From: an uncultured Eubacteriales bacterium | GTDB lineage: Bacteria; Bacillota; Clostridia; Christensenellales; CAG-138 | Assembly: GCA_900319345.1 (NCBI GenBank) | Contig: ONNZ01000005.1 | Location: 1-64,000, forward strand | Length of the DNA: 64,000 nucleotides | Direction: 5' to 3' | In this document: positions 8,078-16,417 of the stretch, in pieces | Position numbering within the stretch: position 1 is the stretch's first letter | Layout: each line of letters starts with the position of its first letter | Position numbers and translations under genes: made by a program | The notes under the pieces: generated by a model | Seen by the model: the letters and a program-made list of their open reading frames with translations, nothing else | The model's database searches: none | What the model was told of the DNA's origin: nothing

Positions 8078-8803
8078 ATGAAGATAGCTTTGATCACCGG
8101 CGCTTCCGGCGTCATCGGCGGCGCTTGCGCCAAGGCTTTGAGCAAAAAAGGATATGCGCTTGCGCTCCAATATCACAGCCATCCTGAACGGACACAAGCG
8201 CTATTAAAGGACATTTCGAGCAAAACGCCGGTATTGATATGTCCTGCGGATATCACCCAAGAATCCGACGTTTCAGGGCTTTATACGGCTATCGAAACAC
8301 GCCTTGGCCGTGTAGACCTGCTGGTGAATTGTGCAGGCGTGGCGCTGCCGCAAAAGACGCTTACGGACGTGAGCGAAGCGGAGATGGACAAAGTGTATTC
8401 CGTGAACGTGAAGGGCGCCATGCTCCTCACCAAAGCGGCTGTCCCCCATATGCTGAAGAAGGAGGGCGGATCCATCGTCCATATCTCCTCTATGTGGGGT
8501 CTCACAGGGGGGTCCTGCGAAGCCGTCTATTCCGCCTCCAAGGGCGCCTTGAACGGCTTTGTGAAAGCTATGGCTAAGGAACTGGCCCCCGCTCATATCC
8601 GGGTCAACGCCGTGGCGCCGGGGCTGGTCCCCTCCCCTATGAACGCTTCCCTGGACGAACAGTCGCTCATAGCATTTCAGCAGGAAACGCCTTTAGGGAA
8701 GCTGATCGTTCCGGAACAGGTAGCCGATGCCGTCTGTTACCTTGCGGAAGCAGAAGCGGTCACAGGACAGATACTGTCCGTGGACGGCGGCATCGTCATC
8801 TGA
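8078..8803 (+). CDS. SDR family oxidoreductase (FabG-like)
   Basis: This 241-residue short-chain dehydrogenase has the Rossmann motif TGASGVIGGACA (residues 7-18), NCAG, the catalytic Ser (VHISSMWG) and the YSASK tyrosine-lysine pair. The C-terminal QILSVDGGIVI is typical of FabG-type enzymes. Because no fatty-acid genes are near, the substrate is unknown and a 3-oxoacyl-ACP reductase is only one option. The ATG at 8078 is preferred to 8051 because GGGAGG precedes it and the Rossmann strand begins there. dinB starts eight bases after its stop. Confidence 0.88.
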   Translation: MKIALITGASGVIGGACAKALSKKGYALALQYHSHPERTQALLKDISSKTPVLICPADITQESDVSGLYTAIETRLGRVDLLVNCAGVALPQKTLTDVSEAEMDKVYSVNVKGAMLLTKAAVPHMLKKEGGSIVHISSMWGLTGGSCEAVYSASKGALNGFVKAMAKELAPAHIRVNAVAPGLVPSPMNASLDEQSLIAFQQETPLGKLIVPEQVADAVCYLAEAEAVTGQILSVDGGIVI

Positions 8804-8811
8804 TTGAAAAA

Positions 8812-10041
8812 ATGTGGAAACCTGAGAACAGCCATATGGATCCTGGTTTTCTGCCGGACGACAGGATCATCCTCCATGCCGACTGCAACAGCTATTTTGC
8901 TTCCGTGGAATCCATCGATCATCCCGAATGGAAGCTGGTGCCTATGGCCGTATGCGGGGACCCTGAATCGCGACATGGGATCATCCTGGCAAAGAACGAG
9001 CTCGCCAAGGCATATCATATCCAAACCGCCGAGACCATTTACAGCGCCAAAAAGAAATGTCCTGACCTGCTGCTGGTCCCGGCTCATCACGAAAAGTATA
9101 CCGCTGTATGCGAACGTATAAACGCCATATATGAAGGCTACACGGACCTGGTGGAGCGATTCAGTATCGACGAAAGCTTTTTGGACGTGACCGGCAGCCG
9201 CCATCTGTTCGGCTCCGGTCGCGAGATCGCCGACGAACTGCGGAGGCGGATCCGGGAAGAGATCGGCGTGACCGTTTCCGTAGGCGTATCCTTCAACAAG
9301 ACCTTTGCCAAGATGGGCTCCGATTACAAGAAACCTGACGCCACCACGGTGATCTCTCGAGACAACTACCGGGAGCTCCTTTGGCCGCTGCCCATCGAAG
9401 ACCTGTTGTTCGTAGGCAAATCGAGCGCATCCATCCTGCGTGAACACGGCATCCTTACCATAGGAGATCTTGCCCAAGCAGACCCCAAATCCCTATCCTT
9501 TTTCATGGGTAAGGCGGGCATTCAGCTGCAGAAGAGCGCAAAAGGCGAGGACCTCTCCCCTGTCCTTCCCACCGGTCATGAGGAACAACCTAAAAGCATC
9601 AGCCACAACGTCACCTTCGATCACGATCTGGTGGACCCATCCGAGGTGATGGCAGGCCTAACGCTGATCTCCGATCAGGTGGCGACCCGGCTGCGGCGCA
9701 AAAAGCTGTATGCCTCCGTTGTTCAGATACAGGTGAAGGATGTTTTTTTGAAGGTCATCAATCGACAAAAAGCGTTGGAGGAGTATACCTGCAGCACTCG
9801 ACTCATTCGGGACACGGCCATGGCGCTGCTGCAGGAGAATTGGCCTGCCGGGAAGCCTATACGGATGCTGAGCGTTGGGGTCACGGGGCTCAGCATGGAC
9901 GGCGCACAACAGCTGAACATGTTTTCAGATACGGTCAAAATGGAAAAAGCCCGGCGGCTGGATGAAGCGGTGGACACCATCCGATCCAAATTCGGAAAGG
10001 AAGCCGTTCGCTTCGGCCGTGGGCTCAAATCAAACGATTGA
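8812..10041 (+). CDS. dinB: DNA polymerase IV (Y family)
   Basis: This is the error-prone translesion polymerase. The 409-residue protein has the N-terminal catalytic Asp in ILHADCNSYFASVE, the second acidic site SIDESFLDV, the thumb HhH region (FVGKSSASILREHGI), and a little-finger domain. Near the end is QLNMF, a clear beta-clamp binding motif. No strong ribosome-binding site precedes the ATG at 8812, and a second ATG lies at 8836; coupling to the preceding SDR gene is plausible. No LexA-type box is evident. Confidence 0.93.
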   Translation: MWKPENSHMDPGFLPDDRIILHADCNSYFASVESIDHPEWKLVPMAVCGDPESRHGIILAKNELAKAYHIQTAETIYSAKKKCPDLLLVPAHHEKYTAVCERINAIYEGYTDLVERFSIDESFLDVTGSRHLFGSGREIADELRRRIREEIGVTVSVGVSFNKTFAKMGSDYKKPDATTVISRDNYRELLWPLPIEDLLFVGKSSASILREHGILTIGDLAQADPKSLSFFMGKAGIQLQKSAKGEDLSPVLPTGHEEQPKSISHNVTFDHDLVDPSEVMAGLTLISDQVATRLRRKKLYASVVQIQVKDVFLKVINRQKALEEYTCSTRLIRDTAMALLQENWPAGKPIRMLSVGVTGLSMDGAQQLNMFSDTVKMEKARRLDEAVDTIRSKFGKEAVRFGRGLKSND

Positions 10042-10050
10042 ACTGCTGGA

Positions 10051-10968
10051 TTATTGCCCGTTGCTGGGGCTCCATTTGCCGTCGTAGTAGGCTTGCCTCG
10101 CAACCTCCCGCAGGCTCCGCACCCAGAACTCCTTGCCCTTCTTGTTCAAGTGGAACCGATAATCTGAAGCGCTGCAGTCGCGGGCCAGGTACCCGTTTTC
10201 ATCTCGAACCGGATCGGCTATCTCGATATAGCCGTACCCCTTCTCCTCACAATACGCTTTCAGCCATTCGTTGATCTCCATGTTCTGTTCCGCCGTCACG
10301 TTGACCGATTTCGCGTAGCTCTCGATCATAGGTACGATGGAATGGATATATATCTCGATATCGGGGTATGACGTCTTCACGATCTCGATCAGGGTATCGT
10401 AAGCTTCGATGAACTGCTCCGGCGTATACCAACGTACGTCGCTGACGCCCAGATTGATGAACAGCCGATTCGTTTCGGTGGCCTCAATCACTTCACAGAT
10501 GGTCATGTATCTGGTCCGATACTTCAGCTCCCGATTGCGGATCTTTTGCTCGCATTCCATAGCTTTTTTGAGCGTCAGAGCGCTGGCGGACACGATCTTC
10601 ATGTCGCCCAGGCAGGGATGCTTCAAATACCGTTCGTTCTGCACGTACCCGGAAAAACCGGCGGACAAAGAGTCGCCCACCAATACAGAGCCGTTGAACC
10701 ATTCGTCCAAGTAACCAGCATCCAGCTGCTCATCCGTGACGATCTCCACGACAGGTTTTGCTTCTTCCCCATCGCCCGTGTCATCGCCCTCGTTCTGGAT
10801 CAGATTCGTCCCAAAGAGACGCATGCTTTGATCGACAACGCTGCCCGTTACTTGAACGGCGGGAAAGGTGTTATGTGCGGCTGCAAAGGCAGAGCTGTAG
10901 ATGCCGTTTACGGACAATCTGCACAGCAGCAGGCATATGGTCACGCTTTTTATCAAAAGAGAATGCAT
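10051..10968 (-). CDS. Secreted SGNH/GDSL-type hydrolase
   Basis: This 305-residue protein has an N-terminal signal peptide (about residues 1-29, ending SSAFAAA) and an SGNH fold. The nucleophile block is LVGDSLSAG (about residue 97), Asn is in INLGVSDVRW, and the C-terminal Asp/His block is CSASDYRFHLNKKG. It is probably an esterase acting outside the cell on wall or polysaccharide acyl groups. CAGGAGG precedes the ATG. It stands alone and converges on dinB with a nine-base gap and no visible terminator. Confidence 0.85.
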   Translation of the reverse strand: MHSLLIKSVTICLLLCRLSVNGIYSSAFAAAHNTFPAVQVTGSVVDQSMRLFGTNLIQNEGDDTGDGEEAKPVVEIVTDEQLDAGYLDEWFNGSVLVGDSLSAGFSGYVQNERYLKHPCLGDMKIVSASALTLKKAMECEQKIRNRELKYRTRYMTICEVIEATETNRLFINLGVSDVRWYTPEQFIEAYDTLIEIVKTSYPDIEIYIHSIVPMIESYAKSVNVTAEQNMEINEWLKAYCEEKGYGYIEIADPVRDENGYLARDCSASDYRFHLNKKGKEFWVRSLREVARQAYYDGKWSPSNGQ

Positions 10969-11059
10969 GTACGTCCTCCTGTTTCTTTCCTGTTATTTAT
11001 ACAACATGACGACCGTTTTGTCCACCTTTTTCCGTCGGGTTTAACTTGTTGGACACATA

Positions 11060-11092
11060 TAAAAAGAAAGAACAGCAGAGGCTGTTCTTTCT
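11060..11092 (-). terminator. Terminator of the rplJ-rplL operon
   Basis: On the minus strand AGAAAGAACAGC-CTCT-GCTGTTCTTTCT forms a 12-base-pair hairpin followed by TTTTATAT. Confidence 0.9.
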
Positions 11093-11111
11093 AAGTGATT
11101 TGAAAGATCTC

Positions 11112-11483
11112 TTATTTGATCTCGCAGACAGCGCCGACTTCCTTGAAAGCAGCGACGATCTTCTCGGCGTCTTCCTTGGAGATGCCTTCCTTGACGGGGG
11201 CGGGAGCGCCATCGACCACAGCCTTGGCTTCCTTGAGGCCCAGACCGGTCTGCTCGCGGACGATCTTGATGACCTTGATCTTCTCGGGGCCGACTTCCTT
11301 AAGGATGACGTCGAACTCGGTCTTCTCTTCCACGGGCTCGGCAGCGGCGGCAGCGGGGCCAGCGGCGACGACGGCGCCGGCAGCGGCGGACACGCCAAAC
11401 TCTTCTTCCAGAGCCTTGACCAGCTCGGCCAGCTCCAGAACGGACATTGCCTTCAGATCAGCAATCAGTTGTTCCTTATTCAT
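11112..11483 (-). CDS. rplL: 50S ribosomal protein L7/L12
   Basis: This 123-residue stalk protein binds translation factors. It has an N-terminal dimerisation domain ([30 protein letters not shown]), an Ala/Val-rich hinge, and the C-terminal domain with [33 protein letters not shown] and VVDGAP. It is the second gene of the rplJ-rplL operon, 60 bases after rplJ, as is usual. Confidence 0.98.
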   Translation of the reverse strand: MNKEQLIADLKAMSVLELAELVKALEEEFGVSAAAGAVVAAGPAAAAAEPVEEKTEFDVILKEVGPEKIKVIKIVREQTGLGLKEAKAVVDGAPAPVKEGISKEDAEKIVAAFKEVGAVCEIK

Positions 11484-11543
11484 GATATTTCTCCTTAAAA
11501 ATTTATAATATTGTTTGTTGTTCTGTGGGCATATGCCCGGTTG

Positions 11544-12059
11544 TTACGCTTCGGCGGGGGCTTCGCCCTTCTGCTTAGCGATCTGATCCAGTACGATAAC
11601 GAACTTGGAAATGGGGCTCTTCATGCTGCCCAACAGACGGCCTATAAGCACTTCCTTGCTGGGAAGCTCAGCGATCGCATCCATATCGGCGGCGCTGGTC
11701 AGCTTGCCGTCCACGATACCGCCCTTGATCTCGCACTTCTTCGCCTTCTTAACGAAAGCCTTCAGGATACGAGCGGGAGCCACTTCGTCATCATACCCGA
11801 AAGCGTACGCCACGGGCCCCTTGAGCATCTCCTCGATCTTGGAGTCGATGGAAGCATTCTCGGCGGCGCGGGACACCATGTTGTTCTTCAACACCACGTA
11901 TTCCACGTTCTCCTTGCGCATGCTCCGACGCAGCTCGGTATCCTCGGCCACCGTGATGCTGCGATAATCGAAGAACACGATGGACTTCGCCTTCTCGATC
12001 TTCGCCTGGATCTCAGCGACCTTGGCTGCTTTTTGCTCGATAAACTTCGCGTTTGCCAT
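11544..12059 (-). CDS. rplJ: 50S ribosomal protein L10
   Basis: This 171-residue protein is the base of the L7/L12 stalk. It has FIEQKAAKVAEIQAKIEKAKSIV-type N-terminal helices, DYRSITVAEDTELRRSMRKENVEY, and a C-terminal helix region that binds L12 dimers. AAGGAGGTGAAACA precedes the ATG. It is preceded by a structured leader with an intrinsic terminator. The rplK-rplA genes do not lie directly upstream; an amino-sugar operon does. Confidence 0.97.
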   Translation of the reverse strand: MANAKFIEQKAAKVAEIQAKIEKAKSIVFFDYRSITVAEDTELRRSMRKENVEYVVLKNNMVSRAAENASIDSKIEEMLKGPVAYAFGYDDEVAPARILKAFVKKAKKCEIKGGIVDGKLTSAADMDAIAELPSKEVLIGRLLGSMKSPISKFVIVLDQIAKQKGEAPAEA

Positions 12060-12189
12060 TGTTTCACCTCCTTGTATAAAAAATCCTCCCGTCGCTTAAG
12101 ACGGAAGGACACAATACAAGTCTGTGTTCCACCACCTCGGCAGGATTTACACGGTTTTCACCGCTACCGGCTGTCTTGGGCGACGTTCG
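12060..12189 (-). promoter_or_regulatory. L10 leader with attenuator
   Basis: The 5' untranslated region of rplJ holds stem-loops typical of the ribosomal protein L10 leader. The last one, TCCTTCCGTC/GACGGGAGGA with loop TTAAGC (12084-12109), is followed by TTTTTT at 12078-12083 and lies just before the rplJ ribosome-binding site. It is an intrinsic terminator inside the leader. In this RNA family, excess L10 (with L12) binds the leader and reduces expression. Confidence 0.82.
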
Positions 12190-12195
12190 GCTTGT

Positions 12196-12224
12196 ATTAT
12201 AGCCTCACCTGCCGAGGAAGTCAA
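12196..12224 (-). promoter_or_regulatory. Strong promoter of rplJ-rplL
   Basis: On the minus strand TTGACT (12219-12224) and TATAAT (12196-12201) are exactly 17 bases apart. The -35 box begins 20 bases after the stop of the upstream acyltransferase-like gene, for which no terminator is visible. Confidence 0.88.
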
Positions 12225-12243
12225 CACCTTTTTTATGAATATT

Positions 12244-12903
12244 TTAGGCTTTTTTAACGATCCGGGCACCAGTCTTGAAGATGGAGTCAGCTGGGATCTC
12301 GCCCCGGACGCAGCTGGTGGGATAAACGTTGCTGTGGCGGCCGATGACGGTGCCGGGATTGAGCACGCTGTTGCATCCCACTTCCACATAATCGCCCAGC
12401 ACGGCCCCCACCTTCTTGCGGTTGGTAGGCAGCTCCTGCTGACCGTCCTTCAGGACTACCAGGGTCTTGTCGGACTTCACGTTGCTGGTGATGGAGCCGG
12501 CGCCCATGTGGGATTTATACCCCAGGATGGAATCGCCCACGTAATTATAATGGGGCACCTGCACGTTGTCGAACAGGATCACGTTCTTGAGCTCCGTAGA
12601 GTTCCCCACCACGCAGTTGTCCCCCACCAGGGCGCTGCCCCGGACGAAGGCCCCGGGCCGGACTTCGGTCTTGTGGCCGATGATGCAGGGGCCGGCGATG
12701 TAGTTGTTGGGGTAGATGACGGCGTCCTTGGCGATCCACACGTCCTCCTTGGGATGGTCGTATTCCTCTGCGCTCAAGGTGGCGCCCAGCTCCAGAATGA
12801 AGCCCTTGATGCCGTCCAGCACCTCGTAGGGATAGGTCTTGCCCTCGAAAAGAGGCGCCGCCTTGGTATGGGAAAGATCCAGCAGATCAGAGATAGTATA
12901 CAT
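12244..12903 (-). CDS. Left-handed beta-helix acyltransferase-like protein (GlmU C-terminal type)
   Basis: This 219-residue protein consists mostly of hexapeptide repeats (about residues 50-210: CIIGHKTEVRPGAFVRGSALVGDNCVVGNS and so on), the fold of GlmU and related N- or O-acetyltransferases. It lacks the uridylyltransferase domain. Clostridial relatives are often labelled UDP-N-acetylglucosamine pyrophosphorylase. As the third gene of a nagB-glmM operon, it may acetylate glucosamine-1-phosphate; this is inference from context and fold. Confidence 0.78.
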   Translation of the reverse strand: MYTISDLLDLSHTKAAPLFEGKTYPYEVLDGIKGFILELGATLSAEEYDHPKEDVWIAKDAVIYPNNYIAGPCIIGHKTEVRPGAFVRGSALVGDNCVVGNSTELKNVILFDNVQVPHYNYVGDSILGYKSHMGAGSITSNVKSDKTLVVLKDGQQELPTNRKKVGAVLGDYVEVGCNSVLNPGTVIGRHSNVYPTSCVRGEIPADSIFKTGARIVKKA

Positions 12904-12916
12904 ATGTTACCTTCCT

Positions 12917-14269
12917 TTACTTGACGCGAATAAGCTGGCCCACTTCGTCCATGGCATGGATGATGGCGTCCACTTCCCTCTCGCAGGCCTCGGGCGTGGT
13001 GGCCTCTGCCATGACCCGCAGCACGGGCTCCGTGCCGCTCTTACGAAGCAGCACCCGACCGGAATTGCCCAGACGTTCCTCGGCGGCCTTCACCTCGGCC
13101 TGGACGTGAGGATCGTTCATGGTCTCGTCCTTGTCCTTCACCACCACGTTCTTCAACACCTGGGGATACATCTTGCAGGGTTCCGCCAGCCGGGACAGAG
13201 TGGTCTTCCGATCCAGGATCACCTGCATGACCTTGATGGCGGTCAACAGGCCGTCGCCGGTGGTGGCGTACTTGGAGAAGATGATGTGGCCGGACTGCTC
13301 GCCGCCAATCCGGTGGCCGTTGGCGCGCATGTTCTCGTAGACGTAGCGGTCGCCCACGGCGGTCTTTTCGTAGCCGATGCCCCGGGCTTCAAGAGCCTTG
13401 TAAAGGCCGAAGTTGCTCATGACGGTGGTGACCACCTTGGAGCTGCCCAGCTTCCCGCGCTCCTGCATGTAACCGGCGTAGATATAGAGGATATGGTCGC
13501 CGTTGACCACGTTCCCGTTTTCGTCCACGGCCAGGCAACGATCGGCGTCGCCGTCGAAGGCGAAGCCCACGTCCAGGTGGTTCTCCTTCACCAGCTTCTG
13601 CAGGTTCTCGATGTGGGTGGAGCCGCAGTCCTTGTTGATGTTGAGGCCGTCCGGGGTGTTGCCCACCACGTAGGTATCGGCGCCCAAAGCGTCGAACACG
13701 CTCTTGGCGATCTGCCAGGTGGAACCGTTGGCAGAGTCAAGGCCGATCCGCATGTGCTTGTAGGAATGGGTGGCCAGGCTGATGAGATAACCGATGTAGC
13801 GGTTGCGGCCGGCGGCGTAGTCGATGGCTCTGCCGATGTTCTCCCGCTCTGCCAGGGGCAGCTCCTCCATCTCACCGTCCAGGTACTTCTCGCACAGATC
13901 CTGGACCTCGTCCTCCATCTTTTCCCCGTTGCCGTTGATCAGCTTGATGCCGTTGTCGTAGAAGGGGTTGTGGCTGGCGGAGATCATGATGCCGCAGTCG
14001 AAATCGTCGATGCGGGTGATATAGGACACGCTGGGGGTGGTGGTCACGTGCAGCATATAGGCGTCCGCCCCGGAGGCGGTGATGCCAGCTATCAGGGCAT
14101 GCTCCAGCATGTAGCCAGACCGGCGGGTGTCCTTGCCGATGACGATGTTGGCCTTATGGTCGCGGCCGTAATACCAGCCGATGAACCGACCGATCTTGTA
14201 GGCATGCTCTACGGTCAGGACCTTGTTGACTTCGCCGCGAAAACCGTCCGTACCAAAATATTTACCCAT
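12917..14269 (-). CDS. glmM: Phosphoglucosamine mutase
   Basis: The enzyme interconverts glucosamine-6-phosphate and glucosamine-1-phosphate on the way to UDP-GlcNAc and peptidoglycan. The 450-residue protein has the N-terminal MGKYFGTDGFRGEVN, the phosphoserine loop ISASHNPFYDNGIK, the metal loop FDGDADRCLAVD, and the C-terminal phosphate-binding RKSGTEPVLRVM. It lies 12 bases after nagB and 13 bases before the acyltransferase-like gene in one operon. Confidence 0.96.
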   Translation of the reverse strand: MGKYFGTDGFRGEVNKVLTVEHAYKIGRFIGWYYGRDHKANIVIGKDTRRSGYMLEHALIAGITASGADAYMLHVTTTPSVSYITRIDDFDCGIMISASHNPFYDNGIKLINGNGEKMEDEVQDLCEKYLDGEMEELPLAERENIGRAIDYAAGRNRYIGYLISLATHSYKHMRIGLDSANGSTWQIAKSVFDALGADTYVVGNTPDGLNINKDCGSTHIENLQKLVKENHLDVGFAFDGDADRCLAVDENGNVVNGDHILYIYAGYMQERGKLGSSKVVTTVMSNFGLYKALEARGIGYEKTAVGDRYVYENMRANGHRIGGEQSGHIIFSKYATTGDGLLTAIKVMQVILDRKTTLSRLAEPCKMYPQVLKNVVVKDKDETMNDPHVQAEVKAAEERLGNSGRVLLRKSGTEPVLRVMAEATTPEACEREVDAIIHAMDEVGQLIRVK

Positions 14270-14281
14270 ATTCGACGCTCC

Positions 14282-14995
14282 TTACAGCAGCTTGGCGGCT
14301 TCGTAGTCCATGTAGACGGTCACGTCCGGATGGAGCTGCAGCACGGAAGCGGGCACCTTCTCGGTGACGGGTCCCTGCAGCATCTCCTTCATGATGGGAG
14401 CCTTGGCGGGCCCGATGGCCATGAGGATAATGGAGCGGGCCTGCATGACCGTCTTCACGCCCATGGTGACGGCGTGGGTGGGCACCTCGTCAATAGACTT
14501 GAAGAACCGCTTGTTGGCTTCCCGGGTGGACTCTGTGAGCTCCACGATGTGGGTCAGAGACCCGAAGGGCGTGCCGGGCTCGTTGAAGCCGATGTGGCCG
14601 TTGTTGCCGATGCCCAAGAGCTGCAGGTCCACGCCGCCCGCCGCTGCGATCTCCTTATCGTAGGCCGCAGGGTCGCTCACGTCGATGCCAGAGGGGACCC
14701 GGGTGCGGGATTTGTCGATGTCGATATGATCGAACAGGTTGTGATCCATGAAGTACCGGTAGCTCTGATCGTGGGTGCCGTCCAAGCCCACGTACTCGTC
14801 CAGATTGAAGCTGGAAGCATCTTTGAAGGAGATCTCCCCTGCCTTGTTCAGCCGGATCAGCTCCGCATAGAGACCGAGAGGGGTGGAACCGGTGGCGCCG
14901 CCCAGGATGGCGTTAGGCTTGCGTTTCAAAAGGGCGACATATTGCTGAGCAGCCATGGCCGCGATGTTTTTGGCAGAATCGATGATAACTTTCAT
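14282..14995 (-). CDS. nagB: Glucosamine-6-phosphate deaminase
   Basis: The enzyme converts glucosamine-6-phosphate to fructose-6-phosphate and ammonia. The 237-residue protein shows GGATGSTPLGLYAELI, FNLDEYVGLDGTHDQSYRYFM and GIGNNGHIGFNEPG, all diagnostic. It is short compared with E. coli NagB (266), as in Firmicutes. The ATG at 14995 is chosen because ATGGAGGTATTCT precedes it; an upstream start lacks a site. With glmM it forms a branch point between amino-sugar catabolism and wall synthesis. Confidence 0.95.
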   Translation of the reverse strand: MKVIIDSAKNIAAMAAQQYVALLKRKPNAILGGATGSTPLGLYAELIRLNKAGEISFKDASSFNLDEYVGLDGTHDQSYRYFMDHNLFDHIDIDKSRTRVPSGIDVSDPAAYDKEIAAAGGVDLQLLGIGNNGHIGFNEPGTPFGSLTHIVELTESTREANKRFFKSIDEVPTHAVTMGVKTVMQARSIILMAIGPAKAPIMKEMLQGPVTEKVPASVLQLHPDVTVYMDYEAAKLL

Positions 14996-15024
14996 AGAAT
15001 ACCTCCATAAAACAATTTTGATAT

Positions 15025-15053
15025 ATAATAACACCACACATTCCCCATTGCAA
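15025..15053 (-). promoter_or_regulatory. Promoter of the nagB operon
   Basis: On the minus strand TTGCAA (15048-15053) and TATTAT (15025-15030) are 17 bases apart, followed by the nagB leader. Confidence 0.7.
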
Positions 15054-15112
15054 TATTATTTCAAAATCTTGCAAAAAATGTAACAACTTCATACGAAATA
15101 TAGGGATAACGC

Positions 15113-15141
15113 TTGCTATCCGGCCCAACATCTTGTATTAT
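15113..15141 (+). promoter_or_regulatory. Promoter of the DNA methyltransferase gene
   Basis: TTGCTA (15113-15118) and TATTAT (15136-15141) are 17 bases apart. The start codon follows 35 bases later behind GGAGGAAA. Confidence 0.68.
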
Positions 15142-15175
15142 AATAAAGTATAATCAGGTATCGGAGGAAAGACGG

Positions 15176-16372
15176 ATGAGGATCTATTGCAAGGCGGAGC
15201 ATCATGAGATCGGCGGACCCGGTTCCTTCTTCCTGGCCCGTTCGGAAAAGCTCCTTCCGAAACTGATCGAAGAATACAAGGGGAAAGTCCAGTTGATCTA
15301 CCTCGATCCGCCCTTCGGTACGGGGGATTCCTTCCAGCGCAGGGGCGACAAGGACGAGGAGAGCAGGATACCCCTCTTCCGGGACGACATGCCCGAGGCG
15401 GAATACCTCAAATGGATGCGTACCATCCTCACCGGCTGCCATACCCTCCTTTCCCCCACCGGCAGCCTGTACCTGCATATCGATTGGCGCATGAGCGCCA
15501 AGCTCCGATTGATGCTGGACGATATCTTCGGCCCAGACAACTTCATGGACGAGATCATCTGGGGCTACAAATCCGGCGGCCGGGCCACCCGTTTCTATCC
15601 CCGCAAGCATGACACCATCCTCTTCTACCGCAAGAGCCGCCGGGTATACTTCAACATCGCCGCCGTGGGCCAGCCTCGGGGCCCGGAGCGTCGCAACCAT
15701 ATGAAACAGTTCGTAGATCAGGAAGGACGGGTGGGCTTTTCCATTCGTTCCCGCGGGAAGCTGTATACGTATTATGAGGACGATCTGATCTATCCCTCCG
15801 ACGTATGGACCGATATCGAGCATCTGCAGCAGAAGGACAAGGAGCGGCTGGGCTACGCCACCCAAAAACCGGAAGCGTTGCTGGAAAGGATCATCCTCGC
15901 TTCCTCCAAAGAGGGCGATCTCGTATGCGACCTGTTCTCCGGCAGCGGAACCACCGCCGCCGTCGCCGCAAAGACCGGCCGCCGGTTCCTGGCCGTGGAC
16001 GCCTCTCCCCTGTCCCTCATCACCCTGCGCAAGAGGCTGTTGAGCCTGGCTTCCAGCCCTTCGCTGCTGGACGATCCGGTGGCCGATCGTCATGCACTGT
16101 CTTTGCATTATCCGGCGGTAAGAAACAAATGCGACGTGGCGTATTCCTTGGATAAACGGACGGTCGCGATCACGGAGGCACAGTTGAACCGTCGCCCCTC
16201 TCCCCTTGCCTACGCGGCTATAGGATATGTGAAGGAGCAGGTGTTCTATCCCACCCGCACGGTCACCAAGCCAAAGCTGCCCTTGAAGCTCCCCCTCCCC
16301 AACGGCACGGACAAGCCAGTGGTCCAGCTGGTGAACACCTACGGAGATCATGCTTTCTTTACAGTGGATTGA
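15176..16372 (+). CDS. Site-specific DNA methyltransferase (beta class, adenine-N6 or cytosine-N4)
   Basis: This 398-residue protein has motif IV DPPFGTGD near the N-terminus (residues 44-51), then a variable target-recognition region. Motif I, FSGSGTTAAVAA, follows at about residue 254, the order of beta-class amino-methyltransferases such as type III Mod subunits. KPEALLERII (motif X) precedes motif I. The 110-residue C-terminal extension is not recognised. No restriction endonuclease or Res gene is adjacent, so it is an orphan. The start at 15176 is supported by CGGAGGAAAGACGG. Confidence 0.87.
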   Translation: MRIYCKAEHHEIGGPGSFFLARSEKLLPKLIEEYKGKVQLIYLDPPFGTGDSFQRRGDKDEESRIPLFRDDMPEAEYLKWMRTILTGCHTLLSPTGSLYLHIDWRMSAKLRLMLDDIFGPDNFMDEIIWGYKSGGRATRFYPRKHDTILFYRKSRRVYFNIAAVGQPRGPERRNHMKQFVDQEGRVGFSIRSRGKLYTYYEDDLIYPSDVWTDIEHLQQKDKERLGYATQKPEALLERIILASSKEGDLVCDLFSGSGTTAAVAAKTGRRFLAVDASPLSLITLRKRLLSLASSPSLLDDPVADRHALSLHYPAVRNKCDVAYSLDKRTVAITEAQLNRRPSPLAYAAIGYVKEQVFYPTRTVTKPKLPLKLPLPNGTDKPVVQLVNTYGDHAFFTVD

Positions 16373-16392
16373 TAATAAGATATGTCTTTTGG

Positions 16393-16417
16393 AGAGCCGT
16401 CAGTCGGCTCTTCTTTT
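16393..16417 (+). terminator. Terminator of the methyltransferase gene
   Basis: AGAGCCG and CGGCTCT form a hairpin with loop TCAGT, followed by TCTTTTG. The hairpin overlaps the stop codon of the convergent symporter gene (16400-16402). Confidence 0.75.

Noticed and set aside
11484-11543. Separate promoter for rplL
   Set aside because: The 60-base gap has no convincing -35/-10 pair; rplL is explained by the rplJ transcript.
12839-15010. A 723-codon open frame on the plus strand across glmM and nagB
   Set aside because: It is antisense to two certain genes, is full of low-complexity His/Val/Gly stretches and has no family resemblance. GC-rich codon bias opens the antisense frame.
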